Positions 34,416 through 44,502 of a stretch of DNA of 45,516 nucleotides are shown in pieces. The DNA lies in NCBI GenBank assembly GCA_025360065.1, contig JANYCX010000138.1, positions 1 to 45,516 on the forward strand. The letters are read 5' to 3'. Source of the stretch: Acetobacteraceae bacterium (GTDB lineage: Bacteria > Pseudomonadota > Alphaproteobacteria > Acetobacterales > Acetobacteraceae). The notes under the pieces are model-generated. The model had not been told where the DNA came from. It did no database searches and saw nothing but the letters and a program-made list of their open reading frames with translations. Both the position numbers and the translations under genes were made by a program. How positions within the stretch are numbered: position 1 is the stretch's first letter; every line of letters begins with the position of its first letter.

Positions 34416-35807
34416 ATGAAATTCCGCACCGGGCTGTTGTTGACCGCCGCCTTTTCGCTGGGAGTGCTGGCGAGCCCGATCTCGTCGCTGGTGGAGCATT
34501 ACACCGGGACCAACCTGTTGTCCCCAGCCCAGGCCCAGAGCAGTGCCGCTGGTGCCGCCAAGTCCGATCCCTATGCGCTGCTGAACCTGTTTGCCGATGT
34601 CTTTGAAAAGGTGCGCGCCGAGTATGTCGAGCCGGTCAAGGACCGCGAGATAATCGAAAGCGCGCTGAGCGGCATGCTCGCCGGGCTTGACCCGCATAGC
34701 CGCTACATCACCCCGAAGGCCTATAAGGACCAGCAGGTCGAACAGAAGGGCGAATTCGGTGGCCTCGGCATCGAAGTCACCCAGGAAGCCGGGGTAATCA
34801 AAGTTATCAGCCCGATCGACGACACGCCGGCCAAGCGCGCAGGGGTCAAAGCCGGCGATCTGATTGTGGCGATTGATGGCGTGACGGTGCTGGGCATGAG
34901 CCTGGAATCGGCGGTTGAGAAAATGCGCGGCGCACCGAACACCAAGATCACCGTCACTATCCGCCGCGAGGGCGCCGACAAGCCGATCCTCATTAGCATG
35001 ACCCGCGAGGCCATCAAGATCCAGGTGGTGAAATCCCGGCTCGAAGGCGACATCGCCTATATTCGCCTGGCAAGCTTCATGAGCGAGCAGGCCGAAAGCT
35101 CCATCCGCCGCGCGTTCAACACATTGCGCGATCAGGCTGGCGGCAAATTGCGCGGCGTGGTGCTGGATTTGCGCAGCAATCCGGGCGGACTGCTCGATCA
35201 GGCGGTCGCGGTGTCCAACGACTTCATGCGCCAGGGCGAGATCGTTTCGATCCGCGGCCGGCGCAATGAGGAAAGCCAGCGCTGGCAGGCCAAGAATGGC
35301 GATATCACCGACGGGCTGCCGCTGGTGGTGCTGATCGATGGCGGATCGGCGTCCGCCAGCGAAATCGTTGCCGGCGCCTTGCAGGACCATCGCCGCGCCA
35401 TTGTCGTCGGCCAGCGCAGCTTCGGCAAAGGCAGCGTCCAGACGGTCATCCCGCTCGGCCCCAATGGCGCGATGGCGTTGACCACGGCGCGCTATTACAC
35501 CCCGTCCGGCCGCTCGATCCAAGGCCTCGGGATTATGCCCGATGTCGAGGTTGCGCTGACCAGGGAAGAAAAGCCCCGTTTCGGGCCGTCGCGCGAGTCT
35601 GATCTGAATGGCATCATCACCAACAAGGGTGGTGCACCGACCGATTCGCTCGCCGCCCGGACTGATATGCCCGCGGTCGTGAAAGACATCCCCAAGCTGC
35701 CACCGGAAAATGCCCCGGTCTTTGATCCCGCCAAGCCGGAAACTGATTTTCAATTGCAACAAGGCCTCGTGGTGGTGCGCGCGATGCAGGTTGCCACGTC
35801 ACGGTAG
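34416..35807 (+). CDS. ctpA: S41 carboxy-terminal processing peptidase
   Basis: A 463-residue periplasmic protease. It has a signal peptide or anchor (TGLLLTAAFSLGVLASPISS), a PDZ domain (about 100-190, GLGIEVTQEAGVIKVISPID), and the S41 core with Ser313 in GGSASASEI and Lys338 in FGKGSVQ; the spacing of 25 matches the Ser-Lys dyad of Tsp. Such enzymes process outer-membrane or peptidoglycan-associated proteins. The start is preceded by GAGAGG. The gene sits between an EnvC-like protein and a polysaccharide deacetylase-like protein, a cell-envelope set. Confidence 0.94.
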   Translation: MKFRTGLLLTAAFSLGVLASPISSLVEHYTGTNLLSPAQAQSSAAGAAKSDPYALLNLFADVFEKVRAEYVEPVKDREIIESALSGMLAGLDPHSRYITPKAYKDQQVEQKGEFGGLGIEVTQEAGVIKVISPIDDTPAKRAGVKAGDLIVAIDGVTVLGMSLESAVEKMRGAPNTKITVTIRREGADKPILISMTREAIKIQVVKSRLEGDIAYIRLASFMSEQAESSIRRAFNTLRDQAGGKLRGVVLDLRSNPGGLLDQAVAVSNDFMRQGEIVSIRGRRNEESQRWQAKNGDITDGLPLVVLIDGGSASASEIVAGALQDHRRAIVVGQRSFGKGSVQTVIPLGPNGAMALTTARYYTPSGRSIQGLGIMPDVEVALTREEKPRFGPSRESDLNGIITNKGGAPTDSLAARTDMPAVVKDIPKLPPENAPVFDPAKPETDFQLQQGLVVVRAMQVATSR

Positions 35808-35879
35808 CGAACAGGATTGATTAACTCTTTGGGCGCATAACCGTCGGCAGACAGTGCCGGGACGGCAAGGCGGGCAGAC

Positions 35880-37028
35880 ATGCTGGGGTTCAGGGGCAGG
35901 CCGAAGGATACAACTGGATCGGTGCAGGCGGAGCTGGGGCGCAAATCGCGGGCCTGGCAGGCGCTTTCGGGATTTTGGGCTTTTGTGCTCATCACGCTTG
36001 GTGCTGGCGCCGGCACGCTGCAAGTCCTTGGCCCACCTGCCCAGGCCAAATTGCACGCAGCCATCCACCCGCATGCGGCGCCTGCCCTCGATGATCCGCA
36101 CATGACCGCCAAGCCACCGGCAGGCCCGGTGAAAGCCGAACCTGCGCTGGCGCCGCGCGGAATCGCGGCAACCACGCCACGCCCGCCAAATGCCGCCATC
36201 CCCCCCCCAGATGACGATCTGCTGATCGCCCCTGAACCCGGCAGTGCCAAGCGTCTGCCGCGCATCGCCGCCGATGGCCGCATTCCACTTCACGTTTACG
36301 CCGCCGGTTGGGACCCATCCGATGGGCGAAAGAAGATCGCCGTGCTGGTCGCCGATATTGGATTGTCGATCCAGCTCAGCGCCGATGCCACTGATCGATT
36401 GCCAGCAGCAATGTCGTTCGCAATTTCGCCTTATGCGGTGCAGAATCAGGCGCTGCTGGCCCGCATCCGCGCTGCCGGGCACGAAACGCTGGTATCACTC
36501 CCGATGGAGCCCGCAATTTTCGGCCTCGCCGATGCCGGCCCACGCGCCTTGCTGACCAGCGGATCGCGGGATAGCAACACCATCCACCTGAACTGGGCGC
36601 TGTCGCGCTTTGCCGGCTATGTCGGGGTGACCGGCGCGCTTGGCCCGCTGCGGGGCGAACGCTTTGCCGCCTCCACCCAGATGGGGGACGTCCTGGCCAC
36701 CATCGCCGGCGCCGGCCTGCTTTATATCGACCCGCGCATCGGCATCGCCAAGGCGGACCCAGCCGCCGAGACCGCGCTGGCGCAACGCAATGTCGATCTT
36801 GTGCTGGATAGCAACGGCGCCGATGCGCGTGAGATCGACCAGCGGCTGATCCAGCTTGAAGCTATCGCCCGCCGGGACGGTGCGGCATTGGGCCTCGCCG
36901 GCGCGGCAACTCCGGTGATGATCGAACGGTTAGCCACTTGGGCATCCCGCCTGACGACTGACCTGGTGCTTGTCCCGGTCAGTGCAATTACCTTGGCCCG
37001 GCGGGCAGCGATTGTGGCAGCGAAATAG
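35880..37028 (+). CDS. Divergent polysaccharide deacetylase family protein (YibQ-like)
   Basis: A 382-residue protein: a short cytosolic N-terminus, one membrane anchor (LSGFWAFVLITLGAGAG), a Pro/Ala-rich linker (about 60-120), then a divergent polysaccharide-deacetylase barrel. The family block IAVLVADIGLSIQLS has a single Asp where an Asp-Asp pair is usual, and GYVGVTGALGPL replaces the NNHMGS-type block, so metal-dependent catalysis may be lost. In E. coli the homologue yibQ follows envC. It is probably a periplasmic cell-wall factor. Confidence 0.85.
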   Translation: MLGFRGRPKDTTGSVQAELGRKSRAWQALSGFWAFVLITLGAGAGTLQVLGPPAQAKLHAAIHPHAAPALDDPHMTAKPPAGPVKAEPALAPRGIAATTPRPPNAAIPPPDDDLLIAPEPGSAKRLPRIAADGRIPLHVYAAGWDPSDGRKKIAVLVADIGLSIQLSADATDRLPAAMSFAISPYAVQNQALLARIRAAGHETLVSLPMEPAIFGLADAGPRALLTSGSRDSNTIHLNWALSRFAGYVGVTGALGPLRGERFAASTQMGDVLATIAGAGLLYIDPRIGIAKADPAAETALAQRNVDLVLDSNGADAREIDQRLIQLEAIARRDGAALGLAGAATPVMIERLATWASRLTTDLVLVPVSAITLARRAAIVAAK

Positions 37029-37040
37029 CGGCGCTGCGTA

Positions 37041-38090
37041 TTACGTCGGCACCGCGATCTGATACCGTTCCGCAATCGCTGCCAACTGCCCCCAGGTCGT
37101 CGCGTCAACCTCAATCCCGTTAGCCATCCGCGCGGCGCGGGTCGCGCGTTCCGGATCGCCCGCCACCAGCACCGGCATATCGGGATCGGATGGGGCGGCG
37201 GATTTTACCCACGCGATCATCGCGTCGATTTCGGCCATCATCGAGTCACGGTTATTGAGCCGCTGCGGGTCGATGACGATGCTGAGCATGCCGTTGATGA
37301 TCCCACGCTCCGGCGGGGTCATGGATTGCACGGTGGGTGATCCGACAATCGCCCCGGCGAGGATTTCGCAGATCAGCGCCAGGCCTGACCCCTTATGTTC
37401 GCCGAACGGCAGCACCACGCCGCGCTGTTCGCCGTACATTACACCGGGATCGGTGCTCGGGTTGCCATCATGGTCGAGCAGCGCGCCATCGAGCATCGGC
37501 TTGCCGGCATTATGCGCCACCCGCACCTTGCCCATCGCCACCCGGCTGGTGGCGAAATCGAGCAGGATCGGTTCATTTAAATTGGTGCCGGGAATGGCAA
37601 TGCAGACCGGATTGGTCAGGAAGCGCCCTTCCTTGCCACGGTAAGGCGCCACCGGCGGTGGGCCAGACGCGACGTTGACGAAATGCAGCGATACCATCCC
37701 CGCCCGCGCGGCGATTTCGCCATAGGTGCCGACCCGGCCGATATGGTGGGCGTTGCGCAAGCCGTTCACCGCCACGCCATGGGTGCGCGCAGCCTCGATC
37801 GCCCATTCCACCGCTTGGCGCGCCACCACCTGGCCGTAGCCGGCATGGGCGTCCCAGACCGAAATCGTGCCGGTGTCGGAGATGATTTCTGGCGCCTGGT
37901 TCGACCGCAAAGTGCCGGCCTCGAAATCCTTCACATAGGCCACCAGCATCCCGACGCCGTGACTGTCATGGCCACGCAAATTCGCCTCGATCAGGTGGTC
38001 GGCGACGATATCGATCTCGGCCTTGGCGCTGCCACCGGCGGCGACCAGATTGCGGGCGAAGTCACGCAAGACGAGGTGGTTGACGATCAT
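37041..38090 (-). CDS. Malate/L-lactate (Ldh-family) dehydrogenase
   Basis: A 349-residue NAD(P)-dependent 2-hydroxyacid dehydrogenase of the MDH2/Ldh family, unrelated to classical LDH. Landmarks are LRGHDSHGVGML (catalytic His), GLRNAHHIGRVGTYGEIAA, and LPFGEHKGSGLALICEIL. Relatives use malate, lactate, ureidoglycolate or sulfolactate. It is convergent with the deacetylase gene and probably a separate unit. Given the ComDE-like decarboxylase elsewhere in the window, a sulfolactate-type role is possible but unproven. Confidence 0.92.
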   Translation of the reverse strand: MIVNHLVLRDFARNLVAAGGSAKAEIDIVADHLIEANLRGHDSHGVGMLVAYVKDFEAGTLRSNQAPEIISDTGTISVWDAHAGYGQVVARQAVEWAIEAARTHGVAVNGLRNAHHIGRVGTYGEIAARAGMVSLHFVNVASGPPPVAPYRGKEGRFLTNPVCIAIPGTNLNEPILLDFATSRVAMGKVRVAHNAGKPMLDGALLDHDGNPSTDPGVMYGEQRGVVLPFGEHKGSGLALICEILAGAIVGSPTVQSMTPPERGIINGMLSIVIDPQRLNNRDSMMAEIDAMIAWVKSAAPSDPDMPVLVAGDPERATRAARMANGIEVDATTWGQLAAIAERYQIAVPT

Positions 38091-38160
38091 TTTATTACCC
38101 CTGGACGATCAGATTGGTTTGCCAAGTGTTAGCGACTGCTTACGATCTGGTCCAGCGCCA

Positions 38161-38610
38161 TCAGGCCGGGCGTCCGGCGCGGTGATAAGGATGCCCCGCC
38201 AGGATCGCCTGCGCCCGATACAGCTGCTCCACCAGCATGACCCGCACCAGCATATGTGGCCAGGTCATCCGCCCGAGCGACAAGGTTGCATCGGCCCGCG
38301 CGAGCACCGCGGCATCCAGCCCTTCGGCGCCACCGATCACGAAGGCGAGTGCGCGGCCGGTTTCGCGCCACTGCGCAAGGGATCGCACCAATCCTTCGGT
38401 ATCGGGGGCCGCGCCGGCGAGGTCGAGCGCCACCACCAGGCTGCGTGCGGGCAATACGGCAAGCAAGCCGGTGGCCTCACGTCGTTTAATCTCGGCCGGG
38501 CTGCCGTGGCCATCGGGAATTTCGATCAGGCGCGGGGATGGGCGCAGGCGCTTCAGATAGCGCTCAACCAGGACCACTTCCGGCCCTGCCCCGGCGCGGC
38601 CGACTGCCAC
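38161..38610 (-). CDS. rlmH: 23S rRNA (pseudouridine1915-N3)-methyltransferase
   Basis: A 149-residue SPOUT methyltransferase acting on helix 69 of 23S rRNA. Diagnostic are FVIGGAEGL and the C-terminal LSLGRMTWPHMLVRVMLVEQ and LYRAQAILAGHPYH, the trefoil-knot SAM site. The start is uncertain: GTG 38610, 10 nt after the rsfS stop, gives VAVGRAGAGPE, which loses one or two residues of strand 1. GTG 38679 would overlap rsfS heavily. Confidence 0.9.
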   Translation of the reverse strand: MAVGRAGAGPEVVLVERYLKRLRPSPRLIEIPDGHGSPAEIKRREATGLLAVLPARSLVVALDLAGAAPDTEGLVRSLAQWRETGRALAFVIGGAEGLDAAVLARADATLSLGRMTWPHMLVRVMLVEQLYRAQAILAGHPYHRAGRPA

Positions 38611-38620
38611 CAGCAGGGTT

Positions 38621-39091
38621 TCAGCCAGCTTTGTCGTCCAGGTCGGGGCCCCACATTTTTTCGAGCCCGTAAATCTCACGCGCTTCGCCCTTGAACAAAT
38701 GGATCACGATGTCCCCGGCATCGATCAGCACCCAGTCAGATCCGGTCGCCCCTTCGATCAGCACCCGCTTCAAGCCAGCTTCCTCGAGTTTGTCTTCGAG
38801 ATGGACGGCCATTGCGCTGATCTGGCGGTCGGCGAGGCCGGTGGCGATGACCATGCGATCGGCGAAGGCCGCGCGGCCTTCAAGGTCGATGGCGACGATG
38901 TTCTCCGCCTTGTCCTCGTCCAGGCTCGTCATGATAATCGCCTGGAGCGCGTCGAGGCGGGATGGCTCGGTCTTGGTTGGCCGCTTGGTGCTGGCGCGCG
39001 GGGCTTTGACCTTGGGGCCGGCAGCGGCGGCCTTTTTGCGTGGCGTGCCTGGGCTGGTGGGCACGGCAAGCTTGCTGGCGGACGCAAGCAC
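38621..39091 (-). CDS. rsfS: Ribosomal silencing factor RsfS
   Basis: The RsfS domain covers about 110 C-terminal residues (LDALQAIIMTSLDEDKAENI through GEAREIYGLEKMWG). RsfS binds L14 and blocks 30S joining in starvation. Ahead of it is a Lys/Pro/Ala-rich extension. No ATG opens this frame; the first usual codon is GTG 39091 (156 aa). An ATC at 39154 with GGAG at good spacing, near the nadD stop, is an attractive but unusual alternative that gives 177 aa. Confidence 0.9.
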   Translation of the reverse strand: MLASASKLAVPTSPGTPRKKAAAAGPKVKAPRASTKRPTKTEPSRLDALQAIIMTSLDEDKAENIVAIDLEGRAAFADRMVIATGLADRQISAMAVHLEDKLEEAGLKRVLIEGATGSDWVLIDAGDIVIHLFKGEAREIYGLEKMWGPDLDDKAG

Positions 39092-39171
39092 GGGCTTGCG
39101 CTTGCGGGGGGCAATGCCAGTGATGGCCGGCGGGGTGGTCGGTTTGCGGGCGATGGTGGCGTACTCCGGTA

Positions 39172-39777
39172 TCAGGGAAATTGGGCGGCGAGGCGGATCT
39201 GGGTGGCAGAGGCGGCGTGCTGGCGGGTCGGCAGGAAAATCCAGCGCGGCGCCGTCAGTCCGTTGAGGATGGCGGCATGGCGCGCTGACAGCCGGGCCGG
39301 GCGCAGCCTCCGTGCGGCACGGCCGGCAAGGGCGCGGTGATTGTAGGTCGGACGGGGCAGCACCGCAAACGGCATCAGCCGGACAATGCGTTGCCAATGC
39401 TTCCAGCGCGGCAGCTGCACTAAATTATCCGCGCCCATCAGCCATGTCAGGCGGGCATTGGGAAAGCGGATACGCAGTTTGCGCAGCGTGTCGGCGGTGT
39501 AGCGCGTGCCAAGCCGTGCCTCGATATCGGTCGCGACAATGCGACGTCCATCGGCGATACGGTTGGCGCTGGCAAGCCGCGCGGCAAGTTCGGCCATGCC
39601 CGCTGCCGGCTTCAACGGATTGCCGGGCGATACCATCAGCCAAACCTGATCGAGCCGCAGCACCCGCCGCGCGAGCATGGCAACATGCAAATGCCCCGCA
39701 TGCGCCGGATTGAACGATCCGCCGAGCAGCCCGATCCGCGTCCGCCGACGGTCGCCGAAGGTGGGGATTTCGCTCAG
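39172..39777 (-). CDS. nadD: Nicotinate-nucleotide adenylyltransferase
   Basis: A nucleotidyltransferase making deamido-NAD in NAD synthesis. The nucleotide-binding start IGLLGGSFNPAHAGHLH (HxGH motif) and MGADNLVQLPRWKHWQRI are typical; the C-terminal ASATQIR stands for the usual ISSTxIR. The frame has no ATG, GTG or TTG in the expected place. A CTG at 39775-39777 forms a CTGA overlap with the proA stop, analogous to ATGA coupling, and gives 201 residues. A longer reading into proA (to 39933) is not protein-like. Confidence 0.88.
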   Translation of the reverse strand: MSEIPTFGDRRRTRIGLLGGSFNPAHAGHLHVAMLARRVLRLDQVWLMVSPGNPLKPAAGMAELAARLASANRIADGRRIVATDIEARLGTRYTADTLRKLRIRFPNARLTWLMGADNLVQLPRWKHWQRIVRLMPFAVLPRPTYNHRALAGRAARRLRPARLSARHAAILNGLTAPRWIFLPTRQHAASATQIRLAAQFP

Positions 39778-41045
39778 GGTCGGATCTGCCCGGTGCCGGT
39801 GATGACATAGCGATAGGTGGTCAACTGCTCCAACCCGACCGGGCCACGCGCATGCAGGCGGCCGGTGGCGATGCCGATCTCGGCGCCGAAGCCAAACTCG
39901 GCGCCGTCGCAGAATTGCGTTGATGCGTTCCACAGCGCGACCGCCGACGAAACGCTGCGGAGGAATTTATCCGCAATAGCGGCATCGTCAGTGATGATCG
40001 CGTCGGTGTGGTCACTGCCGTGATGGGCGATATGGTGGAGCGCGTGGTCGATGCCATCGACGACCGCGACTGACAGCACGCTGTCGAGCCATTCGGTATC
40101 GAAGGTGCCCGACACCGCCGGCGCCATGCTGGGCACGATGGCGCGGGCGCGCGGACCGGCGCGGAAGCTGCACCCCAGCGCCGTAAGATCGGCGGCGATC
40201 AGCGGCAACAGCGTGGGGGCGATGGCGGCGTCGATCAACAGGGTCTCGGTTGCGCCACACACGCCGGTGCGGCGCATCTTGGCGTTGGCGACGATGCGGC
40301 GCGCCATGTCCGGGTCGGCGGCTTGGTGGACATAGGTGTGGCAGAGGCCTTCGGCATGGGCAAGCACTGGCACCCGCGCCTCGGCCTGCACCCGTGTGAC
40401 CAGGGATTTTCCGCCGCGTGGGATAATCAGGTCGATCTGGCCAGCGGCGGCGAGCATGGCGGCGACATAGGCGCGGTCGGTCGCGGGCGGAATTTGCACC
40501 GCCGCTTCCGGCAGTCCGGCCTCGCGCAATCCAGTTGAAACGGCTTGGTGGATGGCGCGCGCAGTATGAAAACTGTCCGACCCACCCCGCAAAATCACCG
40601 CGTTGCCGGATTTGAGGCACAGTCCGGCGGCGTCTGCCCCGACATTGGGCCGGCTTTCATAAATCATTCCGATCACCCCGATCGGGGCGGCGATGCGGCG
40701 AATGCGTAGGCCATTTGGCCGGGTCCAGTCCGCCAGGGTGCGCGCGAGTGGGTCGGGGAGGGCCGCGATATCATCCAGCCCTTGCGCCATGGCCTCGACC
40801 CGCTGGGGGTCTAACGCCAGCCTGTCGCGGAATGCCGGAGTGCCACTGCCGGCATCGAAGGCCAGCAAATCCAACGCATTGGCGACAATGAGGTCGCGGG
40901 CTTGGGCACGCAATTGGGTCGCCGCCGCGTGCAGCCCGGCGTTGCGCGCATCGGCGGAGGAATGCGCCAGCAACGACGATGCCGCACGCGCGGCCCTTGC
41001 CGCATCGGCCAGCCAGTCGGCGATGGCATCCTGGTTCATGTCCAT
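39774..41045 (-). CDS. proA: Glutamate-5-semialdehyde dehydrogenase
   Basis: A 423-residue enzyme reducing gamma-glutamyl phosphate in proline synthesis. The catalytic Cys is in MRRTGVCGATETLL; IYESRPNVGADAAGLCLKSG and the C-terminal NASTQFCDGAEFGFGAEIG with TGRLHARGPVGLEQLTTYRY are signature stretches. It lies 32 nt after proB, whose product supplies its labile substrate. Confidence 0.96.
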   Translation of the reverse strand: MDMNQDAIADWLADAARAARAASSLLAHSSADARNAGLHAAATQLRAQARDLIVANALDLLAFDAGSGTPAFRDRLALDPQRVEAMAQGLDDIAALPDPLARTLADWTRPNGLRIRRIAAPIGVIGMIYESRPNVGADAAGLCLKSGNAVILRGGSDSFHTARAIHQAVSTGLREAGLPEAAVQIPPATDRAYVAAMLAAAGQIDLIIPRGGKSLVTRVQAEARVPVLAHAEGLCHTYVHQAADPDMARRIVANAKMRRTGVCGATETLLIDAAIAPTLLPLIAADLTALGCSFRAGPRARAIVPSMAPAVSGTFDTEWLDSVLSVAVVDGIDHALHHIAHHGSDHTDAIITDDAAIADKFLRSVSSAVALWNASTQFCDGAEFGFGAEIGIATGRLHARGPVGLEQLTTYRYVITGTGQIRP

Positions 41046-41077
41046 GGCGTTGCTCCCCCCAAACTCTGCCCGGTTCT

Positions 41078-42193
41078 CTAGCCCAGCACCAGATCATCAC
41101 GATGGATCAGCACATCACGGCCGCGCCAGCCCAGGATCGCTTCGATCTCGCCGGATTTATGGCCGATGATGCGTTGGGCGTCGGTACTGGCGTAGGCGGT
41201 CACCCCGCGCCCGATCCGCGCGCCGTCCGGCCCCAGCACTTCGACCACGTCGCCGCGTTCGAACTGCCCGGCAAGGGCTTTCACCCCAGCCGGAAGCAGC
41301 GATCGTCCGCCCTGCAGTGCCCGAGCGGCACCGGTATCAATGGTGAAACTGCCCGCTGAGCCCAAAGAGCCAAGGATGAAACGCTGCCAGGCCGAGCGGC
41401 CCTCGGGTGCCGGCAGGAACCAGCTGCAGCGCAGCCCGTCGGCGAGTGCGCGCAACGGGTTGGGCAAATCACCGCGGGCAATCGCCATGGCGCAGCCGGC
41501 AGCTGTGGCAATGCCGGCAGCAGCGAGCTTGGTGCGCATCCCGCCGCTGGAATACCCCGGTGGCGGATCACCGCCCATCGCCTCGATTTCGGGCGTCATC
41601 GCAGAGATTACTGGGATATGGGCGGCGTTGGGATCGCGCTTGGGGTCGGCGGTGTAGAGCCCGTCAATATCCGACAGCAGCACCAGTTGATCGGCCTGCA
41701 CCATCGCGGCCACCCGGGCAGCGAGGCGGTCATTATCGCCAAAGCGGATTTCGGCGGTCGCCACGCTGTCGTTTTCGTTGATAACCGGCACGCAGTTGAG
41801 ATCGAGCAAGGTGGTCAGGGTGGCGCGTGCATTGAGGTAGCGGCGGCGATCCTCGCTGTCATCCAAGGTCAACAACAATTGCGCGGCGGTAATTTTGTGT
41901 TCGGACAGCACGTCGGTCCAAGCCTGCGCGAGGCGAATTTGGCCCACCGCAGCGGCCGCCTGCTTTTCTTCGAGTCGCAACACTTTGCGAGTGAGCTTCA
42001 AGGACCGCCGGGCGAGCGCAATGGCACCGGACGACACCACAATCACCTCGGTGCCGCCTGCCCGCAGTGTCGCGATATCGGCGGCCACACCCCGGAGCCA
42101 ATCCATGCGTGGGGCCGCCAATGCCGGATCAACCACCAGCGCGCTGCCAATCTTGACCACCAGACGGCGGGCGTCACGCAGGGAGGGAGTCAT
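41078..42193 (-). CDS. proB: Glutamate 5-kinase
   Basis: A 371-residue enzyme: an amino-acid kinase domain ([63 protein letters not shown]) and a C-terminal PUA domain (about 280-360). It catalyses the committed, proline-inhibited step of proline synthesis. Its ATG overlaps the obgE stop (ATGA), and proA follows. Confidence 0.96.
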   Translation of the reverse strand: MTPSLRDARRLVVKIGSALVVDPALAAPRMDWLRGVAADIATLRAGGTEVIVVSSGAIALARRSLKLTRKVLRLEEKQAAAAVGQIRLAQAWTDVLSEHKITAAQLLLTLDDSEDRRRYLNARATLTTLLDLNCVPVINENDSVATAEIRFGDNDRLAARVAAMVQADQLVLLSDIDGLYTADPKRDPNAAHIPVISAMTPEIEAMGGDPPPGYSSGGMRTKLAAAGIATAAGCAMAIARGDLPNPLRALADGLRCSWFLPAPEGRSAWQRFILGSLGSAGSFTIDTGAARALQGGRSLLPAGVKALAGQFERGDVVEVLGPDGARIGRGVTAYASTDAQRIIGHKSGEIEAILGWRGRDVLIHRDDLVLG

Positions 42194-43191
42194 TTTTGTC
42201 GGTGCGCCATGATGGCGTCCCAGATCACCCGTTGCAATTCAACCATGCCGGTCCCGGCGACACCCGAAATCACATGCACGGTTTGCCCGGAGGCTTTGGC
42301 CAAGGCGGCGCGACGCGACGAGATTTCCCGCGGGGTCATGGCGTCGCATTTGTTGAGCACCAGGATTTCGGCCTTGTCGGCGAGGCCGCCGCCATACTCG
42401 GCAAGCTCATTCCGGATGGTCCGCCAGGCCTTGACAACATTGCCGGCGGCGCCGTCGACCAGATGCAGCAACACCGCGCAGCGTTCGACATGGCCAAGGA
42501 AGCGGTCACCGAGTCCGGCGCCTTCATGCGCGCCCGCGATCAGGCCGGGAATGTCGGCGATGACAAATTCCTGGGTATGCGACAGGCGCACCACGCCAAG
42601 CTGAGGATGAAGCGTGGTGAAGGGATAATCGGCGATTTTGGGTCGTGCGGCGGATACGATCGACAACAGCGTTGACTTGCCGGCGTTGGGCAGCCCGACA
42701 AGGCCTACATCGGCGATCAGCTTCAGGCGCAGCCACACCCAGCGTTCCTCGCCCGGCCAGCCCGGATCGGCGCGGCGCGGCGAGCGGTTGGTCGAGGTTT
42801 TGAAATGGGCGTTGCCAAAGCCGCCATCGCCGCCTTTCAGCAGCATGATCCTCGCGCCGGGCTGATCGAGATCGGCGAGCATGGTTTCCTGGTCATTGTC
42901 GAAAATCTGAGTGCCTATTGGTACTTTGATCACCACGTCGGGGGCACCTGCGCCAGTCATGTCGGCGCCGCCGCCATTGCCACCTTTTTTGCCACGGAAA
43001 TGCTGAGTGTAGCGGAAGTCGATCAGGGTGTTGAGGTTGGGCTGGGCCTCAAAGATGATGTGCCCGCCGCGTCCGCCCATGCCGCCATCGGGGCCACCGA
43101 ACTCGATAAAACGCTCCCGCCGGAAGGCGATAACGCCATTGCCGCCATCGCCGGAGCGTACATAGATCTTGGCCTGGTCGAGGAACTTCAT
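42190..43191 (-). CDS. obgE: GTPase ObgE/CgtA
   Basis: A 333-residue ribosome-assembly GTPase. The N-terminal Obg fold has the Gly-rich [13 protein letters not shown] and [12 protein letters not shown]; the G domain has [28 protein letters not shown] and NKCD. The C-terminal OCT extension is absent or very short. ATG 43191 ([11 protein letters not shown]) is the conserved start. A strong terminator lies 14 nt upstream of it. Confidence 0.96.
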   Translation of the reverse strand: MKFLDQAKIYVRSGDGGNGVIAFRRERFIEFGGPDGGMGGRGGHIIFEAQPNLNTLIDFRYTQHFRGKKGGNGGGADMTGAGAPDVVIKVPIGTQIFDNDQETMLADLDQPGARIMLLKGGDGGFGNAHFKTSTNRSPRRADPGWPGEERWVWLRLKLIADVGLVGLPNAGKSTLLSIVSAARPKIADYPFTTLHPQLGVVRLSHTQEFVIADIPGLIAGAHEGAGLGDRFLGHVERCAVLLHLVDGAAGNVVKAWRTIRNELAEYGGGLADKAEILVLNKCDAMTPREISSRRAALAKASGQTVHVISGVAGTGMVELQRVIWDAIMAHRQK

Positions 43192-43204
43192 GACGATTTC
43201 AGAC

Positions 43205-43234
43205 AAAAAAGGGGGCCGGCTTGCGCCGACCCCC
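43205..43234 (-). terminator. Intrinsic terminator between rpmA and obgE
   Basis: On the minus strand: GGGGGTCGGC, a GCAA tetraloop, GCCGGCCCCC, then six T. The 10-bp stem has one T·G pair. It is a textbook Rho-independent terminator, so obgE expression depends on read-through or on another promoter. Confidence 0.85.
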
Positions 43235-43263
43235 GGAAACTTGGTGAACGGGGATGGGCGCGA

Positions 43264-43533
43264 TTATTCTGCGGCCATCAGCAATGGCGCCACCGACACA
43301 TGCACCCGATCATCCGAGCGACGCTGGAATTCCACCGTGCCTTCGATCAGCGCGAAAATCGTGTGGTCCTTGCCAAGGCCGACATTACGACCCGGCTTCA
43401 TCTTGGTGCCGCGCTGGCGGATGATGATGTTGCCGGCAACGACCGCCTGGCCGCCCGACTTCTTCACACCAAGGCGTCGGCCTTCGGTATCGCGACCGTT
43501 GCGGGATGAACCGCCTGCTTTCTTATGTGCCAT
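43264..43533 (-). CDS. rpmA: 50S ribosomal protein L27
   Basis: An 89-residue protein with the standard L27 N-terminus ([20 protein letters not shown]) and [20 protein letters not shown]. Its N-terminal tail reaches the peptidyl-transferase centre. It starts 12 nt after rplU and shares its promoter. Confidence 0.98.
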   Translation of the reverse strand: MAHKKAGGSSRNGRDTEGRRLGVKKSGGQAVVAGNIIIRQRGTKMKPGRNVGLGKDHTIFALIEGTVEFQRRSDDRVHVSVAPLLMAAE

Positions 43534-43545
43534 GGTGCCGGCCCC

Positions 43546-43860
43546 TTAAGCTGCTATGATGTCGGAAACGCGGAGCACGGTCACGCACTGGCGGTGACCA
43601 TTCTTGCGACGGCTGTTCTGCCGGCGGCGCTTCTTGAAGATGATGATTTTTTCCAGCCGATCCTGGGCGATGACGGTCGCGGTGACCGAGGCGCCGGCGA
43701 CATTGGGGGTACCCAGGGTCATGCCGGCATCGCTGCCAACGGCTAATACGTCGGTGAAGGTGAACACGCTGCCGGCTTCGGCCTCGAGTTTTTCCACTTT
43801 CAGGATCATGTCCTGGGTCACGCGATACTGTTTTCCGCCGGTGCGGATGACTGCGAACAT
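43546..43860 (-). CDS. rplU: 50S ribosomal protein L21
   Basis: A 104-residue protein beginning [18 protein letters not shown], with the C-terminal [17 protein letters not shown] rRNA-binding segment. It is first in the rplU-rpmA unit; a good sigma-70 promoter lies upstream. Confidence 0.98.
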   Translation of the reverse strand: MFAVIRTGGKQYRVTQDMILKVEKLEAEAGSVFTFTDVLAVGSDAGMTLGTPNVAGASVTATVIAQDRLEKIIIFKKRRRQNSRRKNGHRQCVTVLRVSDIIAA

Positions 43861-43960
43861 CGACTATTGGTCCTGCTATCTGAACCGCCAATGCGCACCA
43901 ACTGAATAGCTGCCACACGTTGACGGACGGCCGGATGATCCTGGCCGCCGGGAAGCTGGG

Positions 43961-43988
43961 GTTATAGCGACGACGTGCGCGCTGTCAA
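43961..43988 (-). promoter_or_regulatory. rplU-rpmA promoter
   Basis: On the minus strand TTGACA (43983-43988) and TATAAC (43961-43966) are 16 nt apart, a near-consensus sigma-70 promoter 100 nt ahead of the rplU start. Confidence 0.7.
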
Positions 43989-44012
43989 TTGGTTTGCTAT
44001 GCGTTGCGGCAG

Positions 44013-44041
44013 TTGCAGACCGTCCCAGGTGAGAATATAAC
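44013..44041 (+). promoter_or_regulatory. tRNA-Ser promoter
   Basis: TTGCAG (44013-44018) and TATAAC (44036-44041) are 17 nt apart, ending 15 nt before the tRNA. Confidence 0.6.
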
Positions 44042-44056
44042 GCGCCTCCGCTCGGA

Positions 44057-44502
<446 letters not shown>

